From positions 1 through 52,423 of the forward strand of contig LJCX01000020.1 of assembly GCA_001298545.1 (NCBI GenBank): a DNA stretch of 52,423 bases. The letters are read 5' to 3'. Origin of the DNA: Actinobacteria bacterium OV320. GTDB lineage: Bacteria; Actinomycetota; Actinomycetes; Streptomycetales; Streptomycetaceae. This document shows, one piece after another, positions 17,833-25,912 of this stretch. Every line of letters begins with the position of its first letter. The first letter of the stretch is position 1. A program made the position numbers and the translations under genes. The notes beneath the pieces were generated by a model. That model saw nothing but the letters and a program-made list of their open reading frames with translations. It had not been told where the DNA came from and searched no databases.

Positions 17833-18499
17833 ACCTCTCCGAACTGCACCGCCGCCTCCTGGCCGACGTCCTCGACATCGGGACCCCCTACCCTCTGGTG
17901 ATCACAGGCAGGTATGCGGTCCAGGCTCACGGCCTGGTCGACCGCCTCTCCCAGGACCTCGATGTAGCCACCCAGAACCCCGCACCGATCAGTGAGATCG
18001 TCCGCACCGTGAGCAACGGGCTCACAAGCGTGGCTGGCACGTCGACGAGATCGAAACCGGAGCGCTCTCCGGCCGACTCCTCGCCACCGATCCCGCCACA
18101 GGTGAACAGTGCGAGGTCGACGTATTGAAAGAGGTTCTCTGGAACCCGCCGGCATCCAGCAAGTACGGCCCGGTCCTGTCACTGGACGACGTGATCGGAA
18201 CAAAGGTGCGGGCGCTTGCCGACAGAGGCGCGGTGCGTGATCTGATCGACGTCCACGCCGCCTCCCATCACCGGTCCAAGGCCGACCTCGAGAACCTGGG
18301 CCGCCGCCACGCGCGGTACGCCTTCAGCCTGGAAGACCTCCATGACCGCCTGGCCGGCGCGGAGTGGTGGGACGACCAGGACTACTCGGACTACGGCCTC
18401 CGGCCCGATCAGATCGACGCCCTGCGGGCGTGGGCTCTGGAATGGGCCACCGACATCGGGGCCCGTTTACAGACTGAGGAAGACCCCGACGATCTCTGA
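17829..18499 (+). pseudogene. Frameshifted AbiEii/AbiGii-type nucleotidyltransferase toxin
   Basis: A nucleotidyltransferase-fold protein split by a frameshift. From GTG 17829 the first frame reads LLADVLDIGTPYPLVITGRY, AVQAHGLVDRLSQDLDVAT, which carries the G-x-x-A...R-x-S-x-D-x-D active-site pattern. Family-like sequence then continues in another frame from about 18028 (GWHVDEIETGALSGRLLATD) through VLSLDDVIGTKVRALADRG and the C-terminal helices to TGA 18499. One indel at about 18020-18028 separates them. In type IV abortive-infection systems AbiEii transfers nucleotides to tRNA and is countered by an upstream antitoxin. Either the toxin is inactivated or the base is a sequencing error. Confidence 0.7.
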
Positions 18500-18982
18500 A
18501 CGGGGCTCCCCGGCCAACCGCCCCCGCCCCATCTGGGACATGCTCGACACCACGCAGTAGCGCAGGCGGGGCCGCTCTCTTCGAGCTCGCCCGGGGCGCG
18601 TTCCTCGGCGAGCTCCAAGGCTGCCGACCCCGCCGGCTCTATCCTGCCGGGCTGGTGTGCCCGGTGCGCCCGGTGTGGGGCGCGTTGCCCGGAAGAAACT
18701 GGAGAAAGGGGCAATCCGTCTCGGCGTCCGCTGCGGATTACCCAGGGCGCGGGTTCGTCATGAGCCGCGCCTGAGCACCCGCCGGGACGAGGGATACGGG
18801 TACCGGCGGTGGGCTCCCGGGCCCTCGTGCACGGCGGTGCGCGAGGGCCCGGTCCACGCCCGGCCGCGTCCTGGCCCGTCCTCGCGCCGCCGGCACCGCG
18901 AGGGGGGCCGCGGGGGGGCGCCCGGAGAACCGGGGTGCGGTGCCGGGCCGGGCGGCCGCTCTCCGAGGAGGCCGGCGTGGTG
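18500..18982. other. Gene-free stretch between convergent genes
   Basis: About 483 bp between the AbiEii-like relic (plus) and the prenyltransferase (minus). It contains the hairpin at 18817-18852. No ORF is credible. Confidence 0.4.
18817..18852 (-). terminator. Hairpin terminator of the prenyltransferase gene
   Basis: A 16-bp stem (18817-18832 with 18837-18852, one G:T pair) and a GGCG tetraloop, about 130 bp downstream of the prenyltransferase stop on the minus strand. Confidence 0.7.
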
Positions 18983-19882
18983 TCAGTTCGCGGAGCGGAC
19001 GCGGTCGTGTGCCGCGGCGGTCATCTGGTAGTAGGTCGCGAGTTTGTAGTACTCCTCGCTGGGCGACAGCGCGCCCGCGTAGACCAGTACCCGCTCGCCC
19101 TCGTACACGTGCGGGGCGCTCCGCGCGAATTTCTCCAGCTTCGGCTCGATCCGGGCGGGCAGTGCCACCGGGTCCGTGGTCCTCGTGGAGAAGCTGATCC
19201 GTTCGATCTTCGAGGAGTCCCAGCCGAAGGTGGGGTACAGGGCCGATGAGGTCTCGATGAATTCCAGCAGTTGCGCGCTCGGCTCGGGGAGGCCGAACTC
19301 GCTGAGCATGGAGAGGACCGCCGTGCGCTGTACGTGGGGGGCGGAGAGGCCGTTGAAGTACACGTTCCATGTGCGGCGCGCGTAGTCGATCGCGATGGCC
19401 GAGACCTTGTCGTCCAGGCCGTAGGCGGCGAACGAGGTCACGTGCTCGGACAGGCCGCTGGGCATGGAGGGGATGTCGGCGAGCTCTGCCACGCTCTGCA
19501 GGTCGCCGAGCGGGAAGAAGGCGTAGGTCTTGTGGAAGCCGCTGGTGATTCCGTGGTCGACGCCGTACGCCTGGAGGGGGAAGCGCGCCTGGATGTCCGA
19601 GAAGAGGGCGCGGACGGGGTGGTCGGTTTCGTCGACCAGGCCGTGTGCGAGGGCGAGTTCGTAGGGGTCGCCGGCGCTGGGGGGCAGCGTGAAGTCGAAG
19701 GAGAGGTCTCCTATGCGGCCGCCGCTGGTCACCATGTTGAAGACGATGGCGCCGTCGGTGAGGACATCCTCGAATGCGGTCAGGGTGGGCCACATCTGCT
19801 CACGTGAGCAGGCTATGTCCAACAGGTCGGCCGCTTCTTCCACGGCTGAGTACACACGTTGGATGTTGGCTTTTCCAGACAT
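18983..19882 (-). CDS. ABBA-type aromatic prenyltransferase (first copy)
   Basis: A 299-aa soluble enzyme of the NphB/CloQ/PpzP family, which attaches a dimethylallyl or geranyl group to an aromatic carbon or oxygen from the prenyl diphosphate, without a DDxxD motif. Recognisable family segments are RVYSAVEEAADLLDIACSRE (9-28), SGFHKTYAFFPLGDLQSVAE near 113-132, ADIPSMPSGLSEHV, the SSALYPTFGWDSSKIERISF block near 205-225 and LSPSEEYYKLATYYQ near the C-terminus. It is more diverged from NphB than the second copy and resembles phenazine-type enzymes as much. It lies downstream of a ferredoxin and a LysR gene on the same strand. ATG 19882 matches family N-termini. The acceptor is unknown. Confidence 0.9.
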   Translation of the reverse strand: MSGKANIQRVYSAVEEAADLLDIACSREQMWPTLTAFEDVLTDGAIVFNMVTSGGRIGDLSFDFTLPPSAGDPYELALAHGLVDETDHPVRALFSDIQARFPLQAYGVDHGITSGFHKTYAFFPLGDLQSVAELADIPSMPSGLSEHVTSFAAYGLDDKVSAIAIDYARRTWNVYFNGLSAPHVQRTAVLSMLSEFGLPEPSAQLLEFIETSSALYPTFGWDSSKIERISFSTRTTDPVALPARIEPKLEKFARSAPHVYEGERVLVYAGALSPSEEYYKLATYYQMTAAAHDRVRSAN

Positions 19883-20050
19883 CAATCCCCCAGATGTCGA
19901 CATGAAACCTTTGCTTATTGCTCGTAGCGCACAGCATGGGTCGTCTGTCTTGGCTAAGACTGGAGGGTGGGTTGGCGCCGGCTTGGCGCCCGGAGCCGGT
20001 GTCCTGCCAGGTGGTCAGGGGCGCTCCCGCGGGCGGTGCGGGACCGGGCG

Positions 20051-20374
20051 TCAGTCCTGCCGTTCGGGGGTGTGGACGATCAGGCCGTCCATCGCTTCGG
20101 TCACCTTCAGCTGGCAGCTGAGGCGGCTGGTGGGGCGGCGGGGGCAGACGGTGTAGTCGAGCAACCGGTCCTCGCCGGGCCGGCGGGGGTCCAGTGTGCC
20201 GACGGCGGTGTCGTCGACGTAGACGTGGCAGGTCGCGCACTGGGCGTTGCCGCCGCACTGGGCGACGATTCCCTCGACGTCGTTGAAGACGGCGCCGCGC
20301 ATGACGCTGGTGCCGACGGGGACGTCGACGGTCCGCTCGGTGCCGCGTGCGGAGATGTATGTGATCTTGGGCAT
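20051..20374 (-). CDS. [2Fe-2S] ferredoxin (adrenodoxin/putidaredoxin type)
   Basis: A 107-aa electron carrier. The cluster ligands appear as C-x5-C-x2-C (AQCGGNAQCATCHV, about residues 39-52) plus the distal Cys in SRLSCQLKV, the pattern of vertebrate-type ferredoxins that feed cytochromes P450 or Rieske oxygenases. Start MPKITYISARG is preceded by GAGGAG about eight bases upstream. No P450 or ferredoxin reductase is in the window, so its partner is elsewhere or uncertain. It is 168 bp upstream of the prenyltransferase and may be co-transcribed. Family call is secure. Confidence 0.9.
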   Translation of the reverse strand: MPKITYISARGTERTVDVPVGTSVMRGAVFNDVEGIVAQCGGNAQCATCHVYVDDTAVGTLDPRRPGEDRLLDYTVCPRRPTSRLSCQLKVTEAMDGLIVHTPERQD

Positions 20375-20612
20375 GGGGGGACTCCTCGGGGAGCGCTTGA
20401 CCATGCGTGGACGTGTGCTCAAAGGTCGGTCAAGCGGCCGATGAAAAAGGGTGGAGTGCCGCTGGAGACGGGGCGGGGACGCGACACCTCGTCCACTCGA
20501 CTCCGCGCGGCGGCCGTCGGGACACGCGATGCCCGAGCCGGGGAAAGTGAGCGAAAACGGACCGTAGCAGAGGATTTTCCCGCACGCCAGGTCCAGCTCT
20601 GCTCGAGGACGG

Positions 20613-21530
20613 CTAGGAGCGGGAACGGTTCGGGTCCGGCAGGCGGTGGGTCATGAAGGGGCGCGAGGTGATGAACTCCCGTAATCTCAGGGCCGCTTCG
20701 GACAGGTAGGCGTCGCGGCGCCAGACGAGGGTGAGCACGCGGTGGCAGGCGGGGGCGTCCAGGTGCACCCAGGCCACCGGGACGCGGGTCTCGGTGCCGG
20801 CCTGGCGGGACATCGCGGGGATGAGGCCGATGCCGAGACCGGCGCTGATCAGGACCTGGCTCGCGCCCGGCTCGTCGCCCTCGCAGGACAGCAGGGGCGT
20901 GAGGCCCTCGGACGCGAACAGCGTCTCCAGGAGGGTGCGTTGCCAGTGACCTTTGCGGGTGGTGACGAAGGGCTCGTCGGCGATCTCACGGATCGTCACG
21001 GACTCCCGTCCGTCCAGCCGGTGGCCGCGCGGGACGGCGAGCAGCACCTCTTCGCGGGTGAGCTCGAGCGACTCCAGGTGTGTGCCGTTCAGCTGCTGGG
21101 AGGCGACGCAGAAGTCGACCTCTCCGACGCGCAGTTGGCGTTGCATCTCCTCCGCGTTCGACTGGAAGAGCCGCACGTCGGCGTAGGGCTGGGTGGCGCG
21201 GAAGCTGCCGAGGACCGTGGTGATGGTCAGGAGCGTCTCGCAGGCGATGCTGACCCGGCCGAGGCCGAGTTCGCCGGCCTCGCGTACGGCCCGGATGCCG
21301 TCGTCGAGTTCGCTGAGGGCGCGGTCGACGTGGCGCAGGAACAGCGATCCGTACTCGTTGAGCTTGATGCCGCGGCCCTGGCGCTCGAACAGCGTGGAGC
21401 CGAGCTCGGCCTCCAGGCGCGCGATGGTGCGGCTGAGGGAGGGCTGGGCGACGCTCAGTTCCTCCGCGGCGCGGCTGATGTGCTCGTAGCGGGCGACGGT
21501 CTGGAAGTAGCGCAACTGCAGCAGATCCAC
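20613..21530 (-). CDS. LysR-family transcriptional regulator (first)
   Basis: A 305-aa regulator. The N-terminal winged helix (LLQLRYFQTVARYEHISRAA, AEELSVAQPSLSRTIARLEA) is followed by a periplasmic-binding-like effector domain (about 90-295). It is divergent from cydA and upstream of the ferredoxin and prenyltransferase genes on the same strand, so it could control either. Start is GTG 21530 with GAAGGTGG upstream. The inducer cannot be inferred. Confidence 0.9.
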   Translation of the reverse strand: MDLLQLRYFQTVARYEHISRAAEELSVAQPSLSRTIARLEAELGSTLFERQGRGIKLNEYGSLFLRHVDRALSELDDGIRAVREAGELGLGRVSIACETLLTITTVLGSFRATQPYADVRLFQSNAEEMQRQLRVGEVDFCVASQQLNGTHLESLELTREEVLLAVPRGHRLDGRESVTIREIADEPFVTTRKGHWQRTLLETLFASEGLTPLLSCEGDEPGASQVLISAGLGIGLIPAMSRQAGTETRVPVAWVHLDAPACHRVLTLVWRRDAYLSEAALRLREFITSRPFMTHRLPDPNRSRS

Positions 21531-21621
21531 GAGCCACCTTCACTTATGTCTTTTGAGGCATCGTCACATGGCAAAACCGGTCTTGGAAAGCATGAGCTTT
21601 TCTCTCTACGGTCTCATCGAG

Positions 21622-21638
21622 GTCACCGCACAGGTGAC
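21622..21638. promoter_or_regulatory. Inverted repeat upstream of cydA
   Basis: GTCACC, 5 nt, GGTGAC, with a further GGTGAC at 21644-21649, about 90 bp upstream of cydA in the LysR-cydA divergent region. It could be an operator for cyd expression. No Rex-type TTGTGAA...TTCACAA site was found. Confidence 0.35.
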
Positions 21639-21725
21639 GGGCGGTGACGTCCGGTGCCTGTACACGCGATGCGAGGGCCCCTCTTCTGTCCTTCTCCCCG
21701 CCGCCCTACCAGGAAGGTCGCATCC

Positions 21726-23027
21726 ATGAGCGCTGCGGAGCTGGCCCGACTCCAGTTCGCGGCCACCACCGGCATCCACTGGCTGTTCGTGATCCTCACG
21801 ATGGGGCTCGTCCCTCTCGTGGCGTTCATGCACACCAGGGCCGCGTACACCCGTGATCCCGCCAAGAAGGCTGTCCGGGAGCGCATGACGCGCTTCTGGG
21901 GACAGCTCTACGTCATCAACTACGCGGTCGGTATCGTCACCGGCCTGGTCATGGAGTTCCAGTTCGGGTTGAGCTGGAGCGGACTGAGCAAGTTCGCGGG
22001 CAACGTCTTCGGGGCGCCGCTGGCGCTCGAGACGCTGATCGCGTTCTTCGCCGAGTCCACGTTCCTCGGGATGTGGATCTTCGGCTGGGGGCGGCTGCGC
22101 CGGGGCGTGCATGTCGCTCTCATCTGGCTGGTGGCCCTCACCGCGTACGCTTCCGCGTTCTGGATCCTGATCGCCAACGGTTTCATGCAGCATCCCGTCG
22201 GCTACGAAGTCCGGGGCGGTGTCGCCTACCTGACCGACTTCGGGGCGCTGCTCACCAACGACATGGCGCTGGTCGCCCTCGGCCACATCACGCTCGCCGC
22301 GCTGATGACGGGCGGCATCTTCGTCGCCGGGGTCAGTGCCTGGCACTTCGCCCGGGGCACCAAGGAGAGCGACCTGTTCCGCTCCTCCCTGCGTCTGGGG
22401 ACGTGGGTGGCCATGCTCGCTTCCTTCTTCGTCGTCGTCGTGGGTGAGCTGCAGCGTCCGGTGATCGAACGGACGCAGCCCATGAAGGCCGCCGTGCTGG
22501 ACGGCTCCGGTGTCGCCGAGGCGCAGCGCCGGCTCGTGGAGCAGTTCGGGCCCGGTGACTATGTGCCGCCGGAGGGCTGGATCCATCTGTCGATGAACGC
22601 GATGACGCTCATCGGCAACACCATCTCCACCATCACCTTCATCGCGGTGTTCCTGCTGTGGAAGGACCGGCTGGTGCGGTGGCGTCCGATGGCCTATCTG
22701 ATGACCGCGATGATCCCGTTCGCGTTCCTCGCCTCGGTGGCCGGCTGGGTGGTGCGTGAGGTGGGACGCCAGCCCTGGCTCGTCTACGGCCATCTGACGG
22801 TGGAGGACGCGCTGTCCCACGTCAGCAGGGCCTCGTTGATCGCGTCCTGCACGGTGTTCATCGCCGTCTTCCTGGGGCTGGCGGTGACGAACTGGACCCT
22901 GATCACCCGCTTCGCCGTCCGCGGCCCCGACGCCACCCAGCTCGGCGCCACCGAGCCGCTCACCGAGGACCGGCTCGAGGGTCCCACGGACGGTGCCGGT
23001 GACAAGCAGCCGGTCCCGGCTTTCTGA
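21726..23027 (+). CDS. cydA: Cytochrome bd oxidase subunit I
   Basis: Subunit I (433 aa) of the bd-type quinol:O2 oxidoreductase in the cytoplasmic membrane, which binds haems b558, b595 and d and oxidises quinol. It has about nine hydrophobic helices. The N-terminal RLQFAATTGIHWLFVILTMG holds the b595-ligand His (residue 18), the segment NGFMQHPVGYE (about 151-161) holds a b558 ligand, and GRQPW near residue 347 is the diagnostic bd motif. The Q-loop is short, as in the actinobacterial type. AGGAAGG precedes ATG 21726. First gene of a cydA-cydB-cydD-cydC operon. Confidence 0.97.
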   Translation: MSAAELARLQFAATTGIHWLFVILTMGLVPLVAFMHTRAAYTRDPAKKAVRERMTRFWGQLYVINYAVGIVTGLVMEFQFGLSWSGLSKFAGNVFGAPLALETLIAFFAESTFLGMWIFGWGRLRRGVHVALIWLVALTAYASAFWILIANGFMQHPVGYEVRGGVAYLTDFGALLTNDMALVALGHITLAALMTGGIFVAGVSAWHFARGTKESDLFRSSLRLGTWVAMLASFFVVVVGELQRPVIERTQPMKAAVLDGSGVAEAQRRLVEQFGPGDYVPPEGWIHLSMNAMTLIGNTISTITFIAVFLLWKDRLVRWRPMAYLMTAMIPFAFLASVAGWVVREVGRQPWLVYGHLTVEDALSHVSRASLIASCTVFIAVFLGLAVTNWTLITRFAVRGPDATQLGATEPLTEDRLEGPTDGAGDKQPVPAF

Positions 23028-23042
23028 GGGGAAGTTGACGAG

Positions 23043-24074
23043 ATGACTTTGCAGACCGCCTGGCTGGCCCTGCTGGGCCTGCTGCTCGCCGGGTACTTCG
23101 TGCTCGGCGGATATGACTACGGTGCACAGATGCTGCACCCCTTCCTCGGCAGGTCCCGCGAGGAGCAGGAGCGCGGCAGGGCCCCGGACCGCAACGCCGC
23201 GCTCGATGCCATCGCTCCGTTCTTCCTCGGCAACGAGGTGTGGCTGGTCGCCTTCGCGGGAGTGATGTTCGGTGCGTTCCCGCACCTGGAGGGCACCCTG
23301 CTGCCCGCCATGTATCCGCTGATCGTGGCGATCCTGGTCGGTCTGGTCCTCGGCAACGCGGCCGTGCAGCTGCGCCGCCGGGCCCAGGGGGCGTCCGGCC
23401 GCCGGGTCTGGGACGCGCTGATCGTGTTCGGTGGCGCGCTGCCGGCCCTGTGCTGGGGGCTGGTCGTGGGCCTGCTGCTGCACGGTGTGCCGCGGCGGGC
23501 CGACGGCAGCTTCCGGGTCGGGTTCGGTGAGGTGTTCACGCCGTTCGTGCTGGTGTGCGGTGTCACCACGATCCTGCTGTTCGCGGCGCACGGTGCGGGC
23601 TTCGTCGCCCTGCGCTCGGAACCCGAAGTGGCCGGCCGGGCACGGCGGCTGGGGGCGCGGCTGCTGGCCGCGACCGGTGCGGCGGCGCTGCTGGCACTGC
23701 TGCTGACGGTGTTCGGCGAGGGTGCCTCGATGACCAACCGGGCAGCGTCGGCCGCGATCGCCGCCGCGATCATGGCGGCGATCGGTGTCGCCTGGTGGTC
23801 CTTCGCCGGCGGGCACCAGGTGCGGGCGTTCGTGGCCACCTGCTGCGCGACCGCGCTGCCGGTGCTGCTGGTCGGGGCGGGGCACTACCCGTACCTGCTG
23901 ATCAGCTCGGCCGGTCACGGGCTCGACATCGGGCACGCCGTCACCGACGACGCCACCTTGAAGATCCTCAGCGGGTTCGGGGTGCTGGTGGTCCCGACGA
24001 TCCTGGCGTACCAGGCGTGGAGCTGGTGGGCCTTCAGGGGACGTACGGGACACCGTCATCTCAGCTACTTCTGA
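23043..24074 (+). CDS. cydB: Cytochrome bd oxidase subunit II
   Basis: Subunit II (343 aa) of cytochrome bd, a membrane partner of CydA with about eight helices. The N-terminal GYFVLGGYDYGAQMLHPFLG and FFLGNEVWLVAFAGVMFGAF segments are typical of the family. It starts 15 bp after cydA with GGGGAAG as ribosome binding site, so the two are co-transcribed. The oxidase offers a high-affinity, non-proton-pumping terminal branch that supports growth at low oxygen or under oxidative or nitrosative stress. Confidence 0.97.
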   Translation: MTLQTAWLALLGLLLAGYFVLGGYDYGAQMLHPFLGRSREEQERGRAPDRNAALDAIAPFFLGNEVWLVAFAGVMFGAFPHLEGTLLPAMYPLIVAILVGLVLGNAAVQLRRRAQGASGRRVWDALIVFGGALPALCWGLVVGLLLHGVPRRADGSFRVGFGEVFTPFVLVCGVTTILLFAAHGAGFVALRSEPEVAGRARRLGARLLAATGAAALLALLLTVFGEGASMTNRAASAAIAAAIMAAIGVAWWSFAGGHQVRAFVATCCATALPVLLVGAGHYPYLLISSAGHGLDIGHAVTDDATLKILSGFGVLVVPTILAYQAWSWWAFRGRTGHRHLSYF

Positions 24075-24118
24075 GCAACCGCCCGTCAGCCGCAGCCGTA
24101 GGAGGGGAGGGATCGCGC

Positions 24119-25912
24119 ATGAAACCGGTCGAACGCCGTCTGATGCGGGAACTGCCGGTGCTGCGACGCCATGTGGGGCGTTCGGCGGGCCTGGCGTTCC
24201 TCGCCGCGGTCCTCGTCGTCGTCCAGGTGACGCTGCTGGCCGGGGTCCTCGCGGACGCCTTCGCCGGGCACCCGGTCGCGTTCGCGGCGCCGGCCGCGCT
24301 GGGCGGCGTGGTGGCGCTGCGGGCGCTGCTCGGCTGGGCGCGGGACGTCCTCGCGCAGCGGGCCGCGGCCGACACCAAGCACGCGCTGCGCGGCCGGCTC
24401 ACGGACCGGCTCGGCCCCGCCGCGCCGTCCACGCCGGCGGCGCGCCGGCACGGCGAGACGGCCACCTTGCTGACGCGTGGGCTGGACGCCCTGGATCCGT
24501 ATGTCACCGGGGCGCTGCCCACCATGGCGGCCGCCGGCGTCGTCCCCCTCACGGTGGTGGTCTGGCTGTTCGTGACCGACTGGTCGTCGGCGCTGATCGT
24601 CGTCGTGACGCTGCCGCTGATCCCGGTGTTCGGGGCGCTGGTCGGTATGCACACCGCGCGGCGCACCGCCCGGCAGTGGCGGCTGCTGGCGCGGCTGGGC
24701 GGGCACTTCCTGGATGTGGTGGCCGGGCTGCCGACGCTGCGGGCGTTCGGCCGCGAGGACTACCAGGCGCGGCGGGTCGGGGAGATGGCCGATGCCCATC
24801 GCCGGGCCACGATGCGGACCCTGCGGGTGGCGTTCTTGTCGTCGTTCGTGCTGGAGACGGTCGCGACGCTGTCGGTGGCGCTGGTCGCCGTGCCCGTCGG
24901 GCTGCGGCTGCTGGGGGGTTCGCTGGATCTGCGTACGGCCCTGGTCGTGCTGTTTCTGACGCCGGAGGCGTATCTGCCGCTGCGGGCGATGGGGGCCGCC
25001 TTCCACGAGAGTTCGGAGGGCGTCACGGTGGCGGAGCAGGTCTTCACGATCCTCGACGAGGGCGAGGGCGAGGGCGGGGCCGGGGGCGCCGGTGAGCGGC
25101 CCGCGTCGCCCGATGTCCGTACCGTGCCGGTGTCCCTGCACGATGTGTGCGTCACCTACCCGGGCCGGGCCGTGCCCGCCCTGGACGGTGTGTCGTTGCA
25201 GGTCCAGCCCGGTGAGCACATCGCCCTGGTCGGACCCAGCGGGGCGGGCAAGTCCACGCTGCTGGCGCTGCTGCTGGGGTTCGTCGAGCCCTCGGCCGGC
25301 CGGGTCACGGTCGGGGGCACCGACCTGGCGGGCCTCGACGCCGACGACTGGCGGGCGCGGCTGGCGTGGGTGCCGCAGCGCCCGCACCTGTTCGCCGCTT
25401 CCGTGGCGGACAACATCCGGCTCGGGCGGCCCGACGCGAGCGATGCCGAGGTGCGCCAGGCGGCCCGCGACGCCTACGCCGACCACTTCGTCGAGGCCCT
25501 TCCCCAGGGCTACGACACCTTGCTCGGCGAGCACGGTGCGGGGCTGTCCGCGGGGCAGCGGCAGCGCCTCGCCCTCGCCCGGGCCTTCCTCAAGGACGCG
25601 CCCGTGCTGCTGCTGGACGAGCCGACCGCGCATCTCGACCCGGAGAGCGAGGCCGCCGTCACCCGTGCCACGGTGCGGCTGATGCGCGGACGTACCGCGA
25701 TCGTGGTGGCGCATCGCACGAGCCTGCTCCCGTACGCCGACCGCGTCGTCACGGTGCGGGGCGGGCGGCTGGAAACGGTGGCGGACCCGCGCCCGGCAAC
25801 GGTGGGGTCCGAGCGCACGCAGGCGGCGGCGGACGGACGTCCGCAGACGAGGGCGAACTCTTCCCTGCGTGCACCGCGACTCCTTCCCCCAGAAGGGGCT
25901 TTGACCTCATGA
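24119..25912 (+). CDS. cydD: Cysteine/glutathione exporter subunit CydD
   Basis: A 597-aa ABC half-transporter needed for cytochrome bd assembly. The membrane domain (about 30-310) has six helices and the nucleotide-binding domain (about 340-560) shows Walker A GPSGAGKSTLL, signature LSAGQRQRLALARAFL and Walker B VLLLDEPTAHLD. With CydC it exports thiols such as cysteine and reduced glutathione or mycothiol precursors, keeping the periplasmic-side redox state that haem insertion needs. GGAGGGGAGGG precedes ATG 24119. In many streptomycetes CydD and CydC are fused; here they are separate, overlapping by ATGA. Confidence 0.93.
   Translation: MKPVERRLMRELPVLRRHVGRSAGLAFLAAVLVVVQVTLLAGVLADAFAGHPVAFAAPAALGGVVALRALLGWARDVLAQRAAADTKHALRGRLTDRLGPAAPSTPAARRHGETATLLTRGLDALDPYVTGALPTMAAAGVVPLTVVVWLFVTDWSSALIVVVTLPLIPVFGALVGMHTARRTARQWRLLARLGGHFLDVVAGLPTLRAFGREDYQARRVGEMADAHRRATMRTLRVAFLSSFVLETVATLSVALVAVPVGLRLLGGSLDLRTALVVLFLTPEAYLPLRAMGAAFHESSEGVTVAEQVFTILDEGEGEGGAGGAGERPASPDVRTVPVSLHDVCVTYPGRAVPALDGVSLQVQPGEHIALVGPSGAGKSTLLALLLGFVEPSAGRVTVGGTDLAGLDADDWRARLAWVPQRPHLFAASVADNIRLGRPDASDAEVRQAARDAYADHFVEALPQGYDTLLGEHGAGLSAGQRQRLALARAFLKDAPVLLLDEPTAHLDPESEAAVTRATVRLMRGRTAIVVAHRTSLLPYADRVVTVRGGRLETVADPRPATVGSERTQAAADGRPQTRANSSLRAPRLLPPEGALTS

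Noticed and set aside
21531..21725. Rex operator for the cyd operon
   Set aside because: No TTGTGAA-like half-site pair is present; only the GTCACC/GGTGAC repeat was found.
21606..24059. A very long minus-strand frame across cydA and cydB
   Set aside because: It is antisense to two well-conserved genes and made of Arg/Gly/His/Gln-rich filler.
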